Positions 9,734 to 22,617 are shown, numbered from the stretch's first letter. The stretch: DNA of 61,306 nt from Aliihoeflea sp. 2WW (GCF_000497755.1 NZ_AYOD01000049.1:1-61306), one strand, 5' to 3'. Made by a program: numbers and translations. The notes: generated by a model from the sequence alone, not told the origin.

Positions 9734-11047
9734 ATGGATCAGATCGCCGGCCGGCCGCAAGGGCCCTCCGCGCACAGCGCAACTCCGAATATTTCCGATG
9801 CGCTCGGCCTCGGCACGGCGAAACGCAAAAAGCGTCGCTGGCCGCTCGTCGCGGGGCTGCTCCTGCTCGGCGCAGCCGGCGGCGCCTACTACGCTTTCGC
9901 CCCCTCCTCCGCGCCGCAGGTCAGCTACCGCACCGTGCCGGCCGAGCGCGGTGCGCTGAGGGTCGAGGTGTCGGCGACGGGCACGCTGGCGCCGCTGACG
10001 CAGGTCGACGTGTCGACGGAACTGTCGGGCGTGGTGCGCTCCGTCTCGGTAGACGAGAACCAGCGGGTTTCGGCAGGCGACGTCCTTGCAGTGCTCGACA
10101 CGGGCCGGATCGAGGCGCAGATCGAACGCGCCGAGGCGAATGTCGCCGCCGCCGCCGCCCGCGTCCTCGACGCCGAGGTGACGCTGACGGAAACCCGCCA
10201 GGCGCTCGCTCGCGCCGAGCAATTGTCAAGCCGCGGCATGGTCGCCGACCAGGCGCTGGAGACATCCAAGGCCGCCTTCGATCGTGCCGACAGCGCCGTC
10301 GCCATCGCGCGCGCAAACCAGGACATTGCCGAGGCGGAACTGAAATTGCAGCAGGCCGATCTCAACAAGAGCACGATCTACGCGCCGATCGACGGCATCG
10401 TCCTAACGCGCTCGCTCAACCCCGGGCAGACGGTTTCGGCCTCGACGCAGGCGCCGATCCTGTTCGTCATCGCCGAGAATCTGGAACGCATGGAACTGAA
10501 GGCGGCGATCGACGAGGCCGATATCGGCCAGGTCGCCGAGGGCCAGACTGCGCGCTTCACGGTCGACGCCTTCCCGACGCGCCGTTTCGACGCCGAGATC
10601 AGCGACATCGCTTATGCCTCGGTCGTCACCGAAGGCGTCGTGACCTACGAGGCGCGGCTGGCGGTGACCAATGACGAGCTTTTGCTGCGCCCCGGCATGA
10701 CCGCGACGGTGGATATCGTCACCCGCGAGGCCGAGGATGCGCTTCTGGTGCCGGCCTCGGCGTTCCGGTTCAGCCCGGCCGTCGCGGAAGAGCGCTCCTC
10801 CGGCTTCGGCCTGCAGGCCTTGTTCTCGCCGCCGCGCATGGGCATGGGCCGCGGCGGGCGTGGCGGCGGCAATCGCGGCGAAGCGCGACAGGCGGCCGAT
10901 CCCTCGCAGCGCACGCTCTACGTCATGGAAAACGGCGAACCGCAGGCGACCCGCGTGACCACCGGCTCCAGTGACGGCGACCGGATCGAGATCGTCGACG
11001 GTTTGCAGGAAGGCGCCGAGATCGTCGTTGGCACGCGGGAGCGGTGA
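9734..11047 (+). CDS. MacA-like periplasmic adaptor (HlyD/RND-MFP family)
   Basis: Membrane-fusion subunit of a tripartite MacAB-type ABC exporter. From ATG 9734 it has 437 residues: a short cytoplasmic part ending in basic residues (KRKKRRW), one membrane anchor (PLVAGLLLLGAAGGAYYAFAP), a split lipoyl domain (VEVSATGTLAPLTQVDVSTELSGVV and YAPIDGIVLTRSLNPGQTV) around an alpha-helical hairpin, then beta-barrel and membrane-proximal domains. A Gly/Arg-rich insert (GMGRGGRGGGNRGEARQ) near the C-terminus is unusual. The stop overlaps the next gene's ATG, consistent with an operon with the macB-like genes. No outer-membrane TolC partner is encoded here. Confidence 0.92.
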   Translation: MDQIAGRPQGPSAHSATPNISDALGLGTAKRKKRRWPLVAGLLLLGAAGGAYYAFAPSSAPQVSYRTVPAERGALRVEVSATGTLAPLTQVDVSTELSGVVRSVSVDENQRVSAGDVLAVLDTGRIEAQIERAEANVAAAAARVLDAEVTLTETRQALARAEQLSSRGMVADQALETSKAAFDRADSAVAIARANQDIAEAELKLQQADLNKSTIYAPIDGIVLTRSLNPGQTVSASTQAPILFVIAENLERMELKAAIDEADIGQVAEGQTARFTVDAFPTRRFDAEISDIAYASVVTEGVVTYEARLAVTNDELLLRPGMTATVDIVTREAEDALLVPASAFRFSPAVAEERSSGFGLQALFSPPRMGMGRGGRGGGNRGEARQAADPSQRTLYVMENGEPQATRVTTGSSDGDRIEIVDGLQEGAEIVVGTRER

Positions 11048-11758
11048 TGAACGTCCACACTGAGCCGCCGCTTCTCGCCTTCGCCAAGGTCTGGAAGACT
11101 TATGGCGCTGGCGAAGCGCGCGTCGATGCGCTGGCCGGTGTCGATATGGCGATCCGGCGCGGCGAGTTCGTCGCGATCATGGGGCCGTCGGGCTCCGGCA
11201 AATCGACGGCGATGAACATCATCGGCTGCCTCGATACGCCGAGCGAGGGGCGCTACGATTTTCTCGGCGTCGATGCCGGCATGCTCGATCGCGGCCGCCG
11301 CGCGATCCTGCGCAATCTCTATATCGGCTTCGTCTTCCAGGGCTACAATCTCCTCGCCCGCACCACGGCGGCGGAGAATGTCGAACTGCCACTGATCTAT
11401 CGTGGCGTGCCCGCGAAAGAGCGGCGCGGCATGGCGATGGAAGCACTGGCGAAGGTCGGGCTTCAGGGGCGCGAAGACCACACGCCGGGCGAACTTTCCG
11501 GCGGCCAGCAGCAGCGCGTCGCGATCGCCCGCGCCATCGTCGCCAATCCGACCTTGCTCGTCGCCGACGAGCCGACCGGCAATCTCGACACGGCGCGCAG
11601 CCACGAGATCATGGAACTCCTGACCGGCCTCAACCGCGATCAGGGCCTGACCATCGTCATGGTCACGCATGAATCCGACATCGCCGCCTTCGCGGACCGG
11701 ACCGTCGGCTTTCTCGACGGCAACATCGCCTATGATCGCGTGAACACGGAGGCGGCCC

Positions 11759-11769
<11 letters not shown>
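11047..11769 (+). CDS. ABC transporter ATP-binding protein, MacB/LolD type
   Basis: ATPase subunit of the MacAB-like exporter (240 residues from ATG 11047; a GTG one codon earlier is also possible). Walker [11 protein letters not shown]-loop [13 protein letters not shown], signature [14 protein letters not shown], Walker [13 protein letters not shown] and the switch histidine in MVTHESD are all present. It is fused to the adaptor gene by a TGATG overlap and overlaps the permease start by 11 nt. In classical MacB the ATPase and permease are one polypeptide; here they are two. Substrate unknown. Confidence 0.95.
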
Positions 11770-12967
<1,198 letters not shown>

Positions 12968-12970
12968 CCG

Positions 12971-14083
12971 CTATAGGACGTCCAGTTCCATCACTACCGG
13001 GCAGTGGTCCGACGCCTTCGGCCTGTCCCAGCCGATGCGCGGCCAGCGCTCGGGCGACTGGCCGGGCGGAAAGGGTGTGCGCCAGGGCTGGCCCTTGGTG
13101 ATGATCTGCGGCAGGCGCGTCGCGTTCTTCTGCGCCCATCCGCCCGAGACGAGCACGTAGTCGAGCTGGCACAGATGCCGCTCCTGCGGCCCGCGCGTGT
13201 GATAGAGCGTCCAGCGCTCGAGCGGCGGCAGGCGCTCGGCGACGTTCTCGCAAAAGCCGCCCTCGGTGAGGACGTCGAGGCTTGTGCGGATGTCTTCCGT
13301 CACCGGCGTGAACGTCCAATCCCCCTCGATCCCGCCCTCGACGACGATCCGTTCGCGATAGTCGTTCAAATCCCCGCAGATCGCCCAGCGCTTCTGCGCC
13401 GCCTTCGGCCCGAACCGCGCCTCGATGATCGCGCGTACCGCCGCAGCTTCAGCCATGCGCACCGGCATCGTCGATTCGCGCCCCGGCAGCCCGTTGCGCC
13501 CCCCGCCCATCGATTTGAAATGAACGAGATAGATCGTCACCGGCCGGCCCGCGACCTTGAGGTCGACCTCGACGCAGTCACGGCGAAACACCAGGTCGTT
13601 CGGCTTTTCGCCGACCCCGGCGAGCGCGTCGTTGTAGAGCCCCAGTTCCTCGAAGGTGACATGGGCGTGGCTCTGCATCGAGACGAACTCGATCGGCTCG
13701 CCATAGGCGGTCTCGGTGCGGAACATGATCGCGACCTCGATGCCGCGCATGTCGTTGCCCTTGGCGAGATATTTCTCGCGATAGCCATGGCCGACCATCT
13801 TGAACAGATAGCCATATTCGAAGGCCCGCAGCGCCTCGATGTTTTCCACCTCCTGCAGGCAGATGATGTCGGCCCGCGCCGCCGCGATAGCGAGCGCGCT
13901 GAGCTGGCGCGCATCGTCCGTGTGCGAGATCATCCGCGCGCGCTCCAGATGCCGGTAGTCGGCCTCGTTCTCGATCTGGAAGAGCGACAGCGCCCGGTCC
14001 TGCAGGAGCTGGTTGCGAAAGCCGGAAAAATCGAACCTGTTCATCAGGTTCTCGACATTGAACGTGGCGATGCGCAGCGACAT
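12971..14083 (-). CDS. Endonuclease/exonuclease/phosphatase family protein
   Basis: EEP-fold metal-dependent phosphodiesterase/nuclease (370 residues from ATG 14083). I chose this start because the fold begins directly with LRIATFNVENL; an upstream start would add about 26 residues. Catalytic motifs are visible: N in TFNVEN, E in IICLQEVENIEAL, the GDLNDYRERIV loop and the terminal SDHCPVVMELDVL histidine. Substrate cannot be told from sequence; this family includes DNases, phosphoinositide phosphatases and sphingomyelinases. No signal peptide is seen. It ends 3 nt from the convergent permease gene. Confidence 0.9.
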   Translation of the reverse strand: MSLRIATFNVENLMNRFDFSGFRNQLLQDRALSLFQIENEADYRHLERARMISHTDDARQLSALAIAAARADIICLQEVENIEALRAFEYGYLFKMVGHGYREKYLAKGNDMRGIEVAIMFRTETAYGEPIEFVSMQSHAHVTFEELGLYNDALAGVGEKPNDLVFRRDCVEVDLKVAGRPVTIYLVHFKSMGGGRNGLPGRESTMPVRMAEAAAVRAIIEARFGPKAAQKRWAICGDLNDYRERIVVEGGIEGDWTFTPVTEDIRTSLDVLTEGGFCENVAERLPPLERWTLYHTRGPQERHLCQLDYVLVSGGWAQKNATRLPQIITKGQPWRTPFPPGQSPERWPRIGWDRPKASDHCPVVMELDVL

Positions 14084-14166
14084 GGCCGCACCGTCGCAAA
14101 GGGCGCATGCAAACACAAGCTTCGCTAAAGCCGTGACGGATAGTGTGCCGGGCACCTGCAAGGAGA

Positions 14167-14601
14167 ATGCCCGTGTCGAGAGCCCTTTTCGCCATCACTG
14201 CCCTGCTCGCCCTCGCCGCACCGGCCCTTGGCGCCGACATGCACAAGGGGCCGATCCATCCCGGCTGGGGCGTCCAGGCGCCGGTCGCGGTCGCGCCTCC
14301 GGCATCTGCAATCATCGTCGAGGAACTCGGCAGCCCGCCCCTTCCCTATCGCGGCTTCAAATATCCGCTCGACGATGCGAGCTGGTTCTACCCGCCCCAC
14401 CCGGCCGCCGAAAGCTACGGCTCGGCCTATGGCTATGCCGGCCGGCGCGTCATCGCCGCGCCGCCCGCCGCGGGCGCATCGGCCATGCCCTTCGCCCATG
14501 TCGATTGGTGCAACGCGCGCTATGCGTCGTACCGTCCGTCCGACAACACGTTTTTGCCCCCACGAGGCGGACGGCGCACCTGCGTTTCGCCCTATCTGTG
14601 A
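14167..14601 (+). CDS. Secreted BA14K-like protein
   Basis: 144 residues with a clear Sec signal peptide ([23 protein letters not shown]). A Pro/Tyr-rich mature region follows, then a C-terminal motif [29 protein letters not shown]. The WC-RY-SY pattern with a paired cysteine resembles the C-terminal repeat of BA14K, an immunoreactive protein of Brucella found widely in Hyphomicrobiales. The start at ATG 14167 has AGGAG immediately upstream. Function unknown; probably periplasmic or cell-surface. Confidence 0.7.
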   Translation: MPVSRALFAITALLALAAPALGADMHKGPIHPGWGVQAPVAVAPPASAIIVEELGSPPLPYRGFKYPLDDASWFYPPHPAAESYGSAYGYAGRRVIAAPPAAGASAMPFAHVDWCNARYASYRPSDNTFLPPRGGRRTCVSPYL

Positions 14602-14672
14602 TATCGTTAACCCTATCTTCGCCCCAGCGCTGATAAGGGTCGGTGCCATCATTTGGCATTGGGTAAGGCAGT

Positions 14673-14960
14673 TTGGTGACTGACGAGAATCTCCGCCGCG
14701 AACATCGCCAGCGCGTCCTCAAGGGCGCGTCGATCATCGGCGACGTCAACACGTCGGAGATTTCCTGCACCGTGCGCAACATGCATTCGAAGGGTGCCGA
14801 GCTGCGCGTGCCGGCCGATGTCGTCGTTCCGGACGACTTCCTTCTCTACATCCCGACCGACGCCAAGGGCTTTCGCTCGGTCGTGCGCTGGCGCACGAAG
14901 GATCGCGTGGGCGTCGAGTTCCTTGCCGAGGAACCCAAGCCGCACTGGCATTACGGCTAG
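14673..14960 (+). CDS. PilZ domain protein (candidate c-di-GMP receptor)
   Basis: A 95-residue stand-alone PilZ domain starting at GTG 14673. The arginine motif (RREHRQRVLKGA, residues 8-19) and the second motif NMHSKGAEL (form NxSxxG) are the elements that bind cyclic di-GMP in this family. Its stop codon interlocks with that of the convergent PilZ gene on the other strand. Ligand binding is inferred, not shown. Confidence 0.88.
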   Translation: MVTDENLRREHRQRVLKGASIIGDVNTSEISCTVRNMHSKGAELRVPADVVVPDDFLLYIPTDAKGFRSVVRWRTKDRVGVEFLAEEPKPHWHYG

Positions 14961-15250
14961 ACGAGCCGCACGCCGACCTCGCCACCCCGCCGCCAGCGCA
15001 TTTCGACAGGCCTGAACGCCGCCTCGTCGGAAAGGCGCATGTCGAAGCGTGGCGGAATATCGAGCGCATCCCCGAAGGACAGCCGCGCGCCGTGGTCGGA
15101 GAGGCTGCGAACGACGCATTCGCGGCTGGCATAGCCACCGTCGAACCGCAGCACGGCACCCTTGAAGACCCGCCGGCGCTGCTCGCTGCGCCGATCCGGA
15201 AAGACTTCGCCGCCCATGGCGATCGAGCGCTGGGTAATCTGTGTCATCAT
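14957..15250 (-). CDS. PilZ domain protein (second copy)
   Basis: 97 residues from ATG 15250 (ATGATG start). The arginine motif RRSEQRRRVFKGA is followed by SLSDHGARL (SxSxxG), the two PilZ signature elements. Sequence identity to the neighbouring PilZ protein is low outside these motifs, so this is not a recent duplication. The tail-to-tail arrangement shares the CTAG stop region at 14957-14960. It lies downstream of ilvC on the same strand but is separated from it by a hairpin. Confidence 0.85.
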   Translation of the reverse strand: MMTQITQRSIAMGGEVFPDRRSEQRRRVFKGAVLRFDGGYASRECVVRSLSDHGARLSFGDALDIPPRFDMRLSDEAAFRPVEMRWRRGGEVGVRLV

Positions 15251-15304
15251 GGCACAACCTCCATCCACCTGACGCGAGCGCAGCAAGGACGATGCCAAAA
15301 TGAA

Positions 15305-15330
15305 AACGGGCCGCGCGATGGCGGCCCGTT
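15305..15330 (-). terminator. Rho-independent terminator after ilvC
   Basis: AACGGGCCGC (15305-15314) and GCGGCCCGTT (15321-15330) form a perfect 10-bp stem with a 6-nt loop. On the minus strand it is followed by TTTCATTTT. It lies about 160 nt downstream of ilvC and before the PilZ gene on the same strand, so it should insulate that gene from ilvC transcription. Confidence 0.8.
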
Positions 15331-15490
15331 CGATCTCATACCGTGCACGGGATCGGATGCCGGTTCGGCCTGCCGAGTCGGATGGAGCGGCGCTTCGAGA
15401 ACCGGAGCAGAGCGGACTTGAGGTCCGTGAGCACCGGAAGCGCAGAACGTCGCTTCAGCCGGCCGGCAGGGCGAGCCGGGGCCGATCCGG

Positions 15491-17175
<1,685 letters not shown>

Positions 17176-17189
17176 GCTCCGAAATTTGT

Positions 17190-17203
17190 GTACCGTACGG
17201 TAC
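17190..17203 (-). promoter_or_regulatory. Palindromic operator before tetR-ilvC
   Basis: GTACCGTACGGTAC is a perfect 14-bp palindrome with centre TACCGTACGGTA, 15 nt upstream of the tetR ATG. An outer imperfect dyad (CCGAA near 17179 and TTCGG near 17205) surrounds it. This size and position fit a TetR-family operator overlapping the promoter. Confidence 0.75.
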
Positions 17204-17311
17204 GGTTCGGAGTTCTAGCGAAGCGCCGAGAGGCGCGCAAGTCCCTCGGCTAAGGATTTGCAGGGTGTGTCGAGATTTCGGGCTGGGCGTGCCGAAACCT
17301 CGACCCGCATC

Positions 17312-19213
17312 CTAGATGACGACTTGCGTCCCGATCTCCACGACCCGGCCGCTCGGGATCTGGAAATAGGCCGTCGCGTCCGATGCGTTGCGCGCCAGCG
17401 TGATGTAGAGCCTGTCCTGCCAGTGCGGCATCGCCGATTGGCTGGAGCCCTTCAGCGTGCGTCGCGACAGGAAGAACGACGTCGTCATGATGTCGAACTT
17501 CCAGCCCGCCTTGCGGCAAAGCGCCAGGCCCTTGGGCACGTTCGGCCGTTCCATGTAGCCGAAATGCAGCGTCACCTTGGAGAACAGGTCGTTGATGCGC
17601 TCGATCTCGACCCGGTCCGCGTCGCCGACATGCGGCTGCTCGACCGTGACGATGGTCAGGATGACGTTGTGCTCGTGCAGCACCTTGTAGTGCTTGAGGC
17701 TGTGCATCAGCGCGGTCGGGGCGCTTTCGGGATCGCTGGTCAGGAAAACCGCCGTTCCCGGAACGAGCGTCGGCGGCTTGGCGGTGAGGTTGTCGGTCAG
17801 GAGCGCCAGCGGCACTTCGGTCTTGCGCGTCTTGTGGAAGAGCAGCCGGCTGCCCTTGCGCCACGTCATCATGACGACCATCGCCGCCGCAGCCACCGCG
17901 ACCGACACCCAGCCGCCGTCGAAGAATTTCAGCGAATTGGCGGCGAGGAAGGTCATGTCGAGAACGAGGAACGGAATGATGACGACGAGCGCGCCGACGA
18001 CCGGCCACTTCCAGACATTGCGCATAACGACGAGCAGCAGCAGCGCCGTCACCACCATTTCGCCGGTGACGGATATGCCGTAGGCGCCGGCAAGCGCGCT
18101 CGACGAGCCGAATTCGAGCACCAGGATCACGACACCGATCAACAGCAGCGCGTTGATCTGCGGCATGAAGATCTGGCCGGATTGCGTATCGGATGTATGG
18201 AACACCGCGAAGCGCGGCAGGAGCCCAAGCTGGATCGCCTGGCTGGCGAGTGAGAACGTGCCGGTAATGACGGCCTGGCTGGCAATGACGGTCGCGACCG
18301 TCGCCAGGATGACGAGCGGGAACACCGCCCAGGACGGCACCATCTGGAATAGCGGCTGCCCGGTCGCGCCCTCATGGCTGAGGATGAATGCGCCCTGGCC
18401 GAAATAGTTGAGGAGCAGCGCCGGAAAGACCAGTCCGAACCAGGCGAGCACGATCGGTTTGCGGCCGAAATGGCCAAGGTCCGCATAGATCGCCTCGGCG
18501 CCCGTGACGGCGAGGAACGCCGCGCCGATGACGGCAAAGGCGACATGCGAATGGCTGAACAGGAACCCGACCGCATAGGCCGGATTGAGTGCGGCCAGCA
18601 CCTGCGGCGCGTCGATGATGTGCCATATACCGAGGCCGCCGAGCACGATGAACCAGATCGCGGTGATCGGCCCGAACACCATCGCAACCGAAGCTGTGCC
18701 CTTCTTCTGGACGGCGAAGAGCGCAATCAGGATGACGACGGTGATCGGAATGACATAGGGCGCGAAGGCGGGCGTCGCGACTTCCAGCCCCTCGACGGCC
18801 GAAAGGACCGAGATCGCCGGCGTAATCAGCGCATCGCCGAGGAAGAGCCCGGCGCCGGCCATGCCGAGCAGCATGACGGCGGGCGACAGACGCCCGGCAT
18901 TTTGCCGCGCGAGGGCCATCAGCGAGAGCGTGCCGCCCTCGCCGCGATTGTCGGCGCGCAGCACGATCAGCGCATATTTGATCGCGACGATGAGCGTCAG
19001 CGACCAGACGATGATCGACAGCACCCCGAGGACTTCGGCATCGGTCGAACGGTCGGGATTTCCGGTGGCGTGAATGGCCTCACGCAAGGCATAGATGGGG
19101 CTGGTGCCGATATCGCCATAGACGACACCGATTGCGGCCAGTGCCAGGGCTCCGGTGCCGTGCCCCGTCGACGACGGAGCATCATGGCGCGAGCCTTCGA
19201 ATGGCATTTCCAT
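17312..19213 (-). CDS. kup: Kup family potassium uptake transporter
   Basis: Inner-membrane low-affinity K+ symporter of the Kup/HAK/KT family, 633 residues as expected. The signature [20 protein letters not shown] starts the first helix, about 12 membrane helices follow, and a cytoplasmic C-terminal domain of about 150 residues ends EIGTQVVI. The start at ATG 19213 has GGAGG 9 nt upstream. It stands alone: a 110-bp gap separates it from pdxJ on the same strand. Confidence 0.96.
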   Translation of the reverse strand: MEMPFEGSRHDAPSSTGHGTGALALAAIGVVYGDIGTSPIYALREAIHATGNPDRSTDAEVLGVLSIIVWSLTLIVAIKYALIVLRADNRGEGGTLSLMALARQNAGRLSPAVMLLGMAGAGLFLGDALITPAISVLSAVEGLEVATPAFAPYVIPITVVILIALFAVQKKGTASVAMVFGPITAIWFIVLGGLGIWHIIDAPQVLAALNPAYAVGFLFSHSHVAFAVIGAAFLAVTGAEAIYADLGHFGRKPIVLAWFGLVFPALLLNYFGQGAFILSHEGATGQPLFQMVPSWAVFPLVILATVATVIASQAVITGTFSLASQAIQLGLLPRFAVFHTSDTQSGQIFMPQINALLLIGVVILVLEFGSSSALAGAYGISVTGEMVVTALLLLVVMRNVWKWPVVGALVVIIPFLVLDMTFLAANSLKFFDGGWVSVAVAAAAMVVMMTWRKGSRLLFHKTRKTEVPLALLTDNLTAKPPTLVPGTAVFLTSDPESAPTALMHSLKHYKVLHEHNVILTIVTVEQPHVGDADRVEIERINDLFSKVTLHFGYMERPNVPKGLALCRKAGWKFDIMTTSFFLSRRTLKGSSQSAMPHWQDRLYITLARNASDATAYFQIPSGRVVEIGTQVVI

Positions 19214-19324
19214 TTCATTTGCCCTCCTTTGAAGGACGGGCCGGGCTTCTACGCCTGTTGCAGTGCAATATCAACTGCACTTTTCGCAGGGTCAGCCATG
19301 CAGCACGCGCGGGGGTCTTTCGCT

Positions 19325-20065
19325 CTACCCTTCGCAGGAACGCAGGAAACGGCGCACGGTTTCGGCCATGCCATATTCAAGCGCGTCGGCCGTCAGCCCA
19401 TGACCGATGGACACTTCCGCAAGCTTGGGAACACGCCGCACGAGCGGCGCGAGATTTGCGACCGTCAGATCGTGTCCGGCATTGATGCCGAGCCCGAGCA
19501 CGACGGCGGCATCCGCCGCTTTTCCGAGCTTTTCCAGTTCCTTGGCGGCCTTTTCGGAATCGGAATGGCAGGAACCGTAGGGGCCGGTGTAGAACTCGAC
19601 TCGGTCGGCTCCCGTCGCGCGCGCAGCTTCGAGCCCTTCCGGTTCGGGATCGGCAAAGAGCGAGACGCGCATCCCGCCCTTCTTCAACCGCGCGACGACC
19701 GGCTTCAGGAAATTGCCATGCCGTTCGAACGGCCAGCCATGGTCCGAGGTCGCTTGTGCCGGATCGTCGGGCACGAGCGTCACCTGCTCGGGCTGGTGTT
19801 CCTCGACGAGGTCGAGGAAGTCGTCCGTCGGATAGCCCTCGATGTTGAACTCGGCATGCGGAAACTCGTCGTCGATCAGCGCGCGTATCTCGGGCAGGTC
19901 CGAAAATCGGATGTGCCGCTGGTCCGGGCGCGGGTGAACGGTCAGCCCATGCGCACCGGCGGCCAGCGCGATGCGCCCCAGCCCCGTGACGCTCGGCCAG
20001 GGCAGGTCACGCCGGTTGCGCAGCATCGCGACCGCGTTGAGATTGACCGAAAGTTTCGTCGCCAT
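19325..20065 (-). CDS. pdxJ: Pyridoxine 5'-phosphate synthase
   Basis: TIM-barrel enzyme that condenses 1-deoxyxylulose 5-phosphate with aminoacetone 3-phosphate in the DXP-dependent vitamin B6 pathway. From ATG 20065 it has 246 residues, the normal size. Family segments include [66 protein letters not shown] and ISGH-like [16 protein letters not shown] near the end. The preceding ATG at 20080 would add only five residues. Confidence 0.96.
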   Translation of the reverse strand: MATKLSVNLNAVAMLRNRRDLPWPSVTGLGRIALAAGAHGLTVHPRPDQRHIRFSDLPEIRALIDDEFPHAEFNIEGYPTDDFLDLVEEHQPEQVTLVPDDPAQATSDHGWPFERHGNFLKPVVARLKKGGMRVSLFADPEPEGLEAARATGADRVEFYTGPYGSCHSDSEKAAKELEKLGKAADAAVVLGLGINAGHDLTVANLAPLVRRVPKLAEVSIGHGLTADALEYGMAETVRRFLRSCEG

Positions 20066-20176
20066 GGCGTTGTCCCGCATCGCATTTTCGTTTCTTCTAA
20101 CGTTGCGCGACCGGAACGAACAGGCCTCGTTGCGGGTTCAACATGAACAGATTCTTGGTCCAGACATGGAGAGGCA

Positions 20177-20581
20177 ATGCACCCGCTCGACCGTATCCCT
20201 GCCGTTCGCCGCATCGAAACGGATCGCTCCGACGTCTTCGCCATCGAGATCACCGGCTTCGTCACCGGCGCGGACGTCGAAAATCTCTATGGACTGCTCG
20301 AAGGCGCCTACGCGCTCCACGACCGTCTCGACGTTCTGGTGCGCCTGACCGACTATGAGGGCTCTGCCTGGGACGACATATCGACGGCCACCGCCAAGGA
20401 AGGACGCCAGCACGCGCTCGAGCACGTCCAGCGCTGCGCCGCCGTCGGCGAACCTGACTGGACGGATCGTGCGGCCGGTTTCTTCGAGCGGCTGCCGGTC
20501 GAACTCAAGCACTTCGGCAGCGACGAGGAAGCCGAAGCCTGGACCTGGATCGGCGCGCGCGAGATTCCGCAACGCGTCTGA
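20177..20581 (+). CDS. SpoIIAA-like (STAS-like) protein
   Basis: 134 residues resembling the SpoIIAA-like family, a small alpha/beta fold related to STAS domains (AIEITGFVTGADVENLYGLLEGAYALHDRLDVLVRLTD, then DRAAGFFERLPVELKHFGSDEEAEAWTWI). These proteins are often annotated as anti-sigma-factor-like or lipid-binding, but function is generally unknown. The phosphorylatable Ser of true SpoIIAA is not evident. It sits 45 nt upstream of a PP2C-like phosphatase on the same strand and is divergent from pdxJ. Confidence 0.75.
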   Translation: MHPLDRIPAVRRIETDRSDVFAIEITGFVTGADVENLYGLLEGAYALHDRLDVLVRLTDYEGSAWDDISTATAKEGRQHALEHVQRCAAVGEPDWTDRAAGFFERLPVELKHFGSDEEAEAWTWIGAREIPQRV

Positions 20582-20626
20582 TCCGGCTTCACATTCCCAT
20601 CATTTTCCGCATGCACATCCGCCCGC

Positions 20627-21490
20627 ATGGCAACGCTTCGCATCCTGGATACCATCACCGACCGCGGCGACCCCAAGCGTCCCAATGAGGACGCATGCGG
20701 TGGCAATCGGTCCTGTGCCTTCGTCATCGACGGGGCGACGGGCCTTGGCGAAAGCCTCCTGCCCGACGCGCCCTCCGATGCCGCCTGGCTCGCCGCTCTC
20801 GCCAAGGATTGCTTCGAGGAACTCGCCGACGGCAAGCGCCCGATCGCCGAGATCGTCCGCCAGACCAACGCCCGGGCAAAGGCCGTGCTGGATGGCATGC
20901 TCTATGGCGATGACATTCCTGCCTGGCAGTTGCCGATCGCCGGCTTCCAGATGATTTCGGTCGCGAACGGCGCGATCGCCACGCACGGCCTCGGCGATTG
21001 CCGCCTCTTCCTTCTGCCCGCCGACGGCAGCGCGCTCGACCGCACCGCCCTCCCCGGCCGCGCGGAAGAAACGGAAGGCGCGCGCCGCGCGATCGAGGCC
21101 TTCGGCGGATTGACGCAAGCTACGGACATGCTCGCCCAGCCGGAAGTGCGCAGCGCCTTGCGCGCGCGACGGGCAACCTACAACCGCGAAGGCTCCGATG
21201 TCTGGACGCTCGGCACCGAGCCGAGGGCCGCCCGCCATGTTGTCAGCGAGGAACTCGACATTACCCTGCCCGCCCGCGGTCTCCTCTGCACGGACGGCTT
21301 CGCCGCACTCGTCGACACCTATGGCCGCTACGATGCGGCAGCTTTCGTCGAAACCGCATCACGCGATGGCCTGTCGAGGCTCCTCGCAGAACTGCGCGTC
21401 GTCGAGCATCGCGAAGACCCGGACGGCCTCGCCTTCCCGCGCTTCAAGCGCAGCGACGACGCCACCGCGCTCCTGTTCGAGATCGTCTAG
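20627..21490 (+). CDS. PP2C-like protein phosphatase
   Basis: 287-residue PPM-family domain. The metal-binding motifs are recognisable: DRGDPKRPNEDACGG with FVIDGATG (motif 1/2), GLGDCRLFL (motif 8-like) and LLCTDGFAALVD (motif near the last metal Asp). It is a cytoplasmic stand-alone domain without a receiver or sensor. It follows the SpoIIAA-like gene and ends interlocked (CTAG) with the convergent helicase gene. Substrate unknown. Confidence 0.8.
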   Translation: MATLRILDTITDRGDPKRPNEDACGGNRSCAFVIDGATGLGESLLPDAPSDAAWLAALAKDCFEELADGKRPIAEIVRQTNARAKAVLDGMLYGDDIPAWQLPIAGFQMISVANGAIATHGLGDCRLFLLPADGSALDRTALPGRAEETEGARRAIEAFGGLTQATDMLAQPEVRSALRARRATYNREGSDVWTLGTEPRAARHVVSEELDITLPARGLLCTDGFAALVDTYGRYDAAAFVETASRDGLSRLLAELRVVEHREDPDGLAFPRFKRSDDATALLFEIV

Positions 21491-22617
21491 CTGCGAACGA
21501 TCGTCAGGCTCTCGGCGGCGCGCGTGATCGCCGTGTAGAGCCAGCGCTGGCGGGTGTCCTTGAAGGCGAAGCTTTCATCGAACAGCACGACCTTGTCCCA
21601 CTGCGAGCCCTGCGCCTTGTGGACGGTCAGCGCATAGCCATAGTCGAAATCGTCGAAGCGCTTCTTCTGCTGCCAGGGAACGTCTGCGTCGGGATCGTCG
21701 AACGCGGCCTTCAAAAGCTTGATCTTGGCGATGCCGCGATCCGGATCGTCCTCTTCGGGCGAGACGAGCAGGTTGATGCCCGGCTTCACCGTCTCGCGCG
21801 AGGATGTCATCACCTTCCAAAGCGACCCGTTGAGCAGCCCCTTGGCCGGATCGTTGCGCAGGCAAACCAGCTTGTCGCCGGCCTGCGGATAGGCCGCCTC
21901 GAAGCCCTTGAGCTGTCGAAGGCGCTGGTTGTAGCGCTTGCGCGTGCGGTTCGTCCCGACCAGCACCTGATCGGCATCGAGCACGAGGTCCTGGTCGACC
22001 TCGTCGCGCGAAATCACCTTCGCCCGTCCATAATCGCCGATCATGAACTCGCGCCCCTCGCGCACGTCCATGGCAAGCTGGATGATCGGATTGTCGCGTG
22101 CCTGGCGGTGGATTTCGGTCAGGAGATAGTCGGGCTCGTGCTCGGTGAAGAACCCGCCGCCCGAGATCGGCGGCAACTGCGCCGGGTCGCCGAGAACGAG
22201 GATCGGCGTGCCGAACGACATCAGATCGCGCCCGAGCGCCTCGTCCACCATGGAGCACTCGTCGATGACGACGAGCTTGGCCTTGGCGATCGGGCTTTGG
22301 CGATTGAGCGAGAAGGTCGGGTTGATCGACGTCTTGCCGGTCGTCTCGTCCGACACCGCCTCCTCGCCGCGCGGGCGATAGATCAGCGAGTGGATCGTGC
22401 GGGCATTCAGCGCGCCCTTGGAGCGCAGCACCTGCGCCGCCTTGCCGGTGAACGCGCCGAACTGGACCTGTCCGTCGACATCTTCGGCGAAATGCCGCGC
22501 GAGCGTCGTCTTGCCCGTGCCCGCATAGCCGAAAAGCCGGAACACCTGACTGCGCCCGCCCTGAAGCCATCTCGAAACGGCCTTCAGCGCCTCATCCTGC
22601 TGGGGAGAAAATTTCAT
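21487..22617 (-). CDS. RecD/Dda-like superfamily 1B DNA helicase
   Basis: 376-residue helicase of the RecD2/Dda type. Walker A is RLFGYAGTGKTTLARH (about residues 27-42), Walker B LVVIDECSMVDEAL with GDPAQLPPI following. The C-terminal UvrD_C_2 region has ALTVHKAQGSQWDKVVLFDES and LYTAITRAAESLTIV. Such short proteins lack the N-terminal domains of RecD2 and are often annotated as AAA family ATPase or ATP-dependent RecD-like helicase. No recB or recC lies nearby, so it is not part of RecBCD. Confidence 0.88.
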   Translation of the reverse strand: MKFSPQQDEALKAVSRWLQGGRSQVFRLFGYAGTGKTTLARHFAEDVDGQVQFGAFTGKAAQVLRSKGALNARTIHSLIYRPRGEEAVSDETTGKTSINPTFSLNRQSPIAKAKLVVIDECSMVDEALGRDLMSFGTPILVLGDPAQLPPISGGGFFTEHEPDYLLTEIHRQARDNPIIQLAMDVREGREFMIGDYGRAKVISRDEVDQDLVLDADQVLVGTNRTRKRYNQRLRQLKGFEAAYPQAGDKLVCLRNDPAKGLLNGSLWKVMTSSRETVKPGINLLVSPEEDDPDRGIAKIKLLKAAFDDPDADVPWQQKKRFDDFDYGYALTVHKAQGSQWDKVVLFDESFAFKDTRQRWLYTAITRAAESLTIVRS

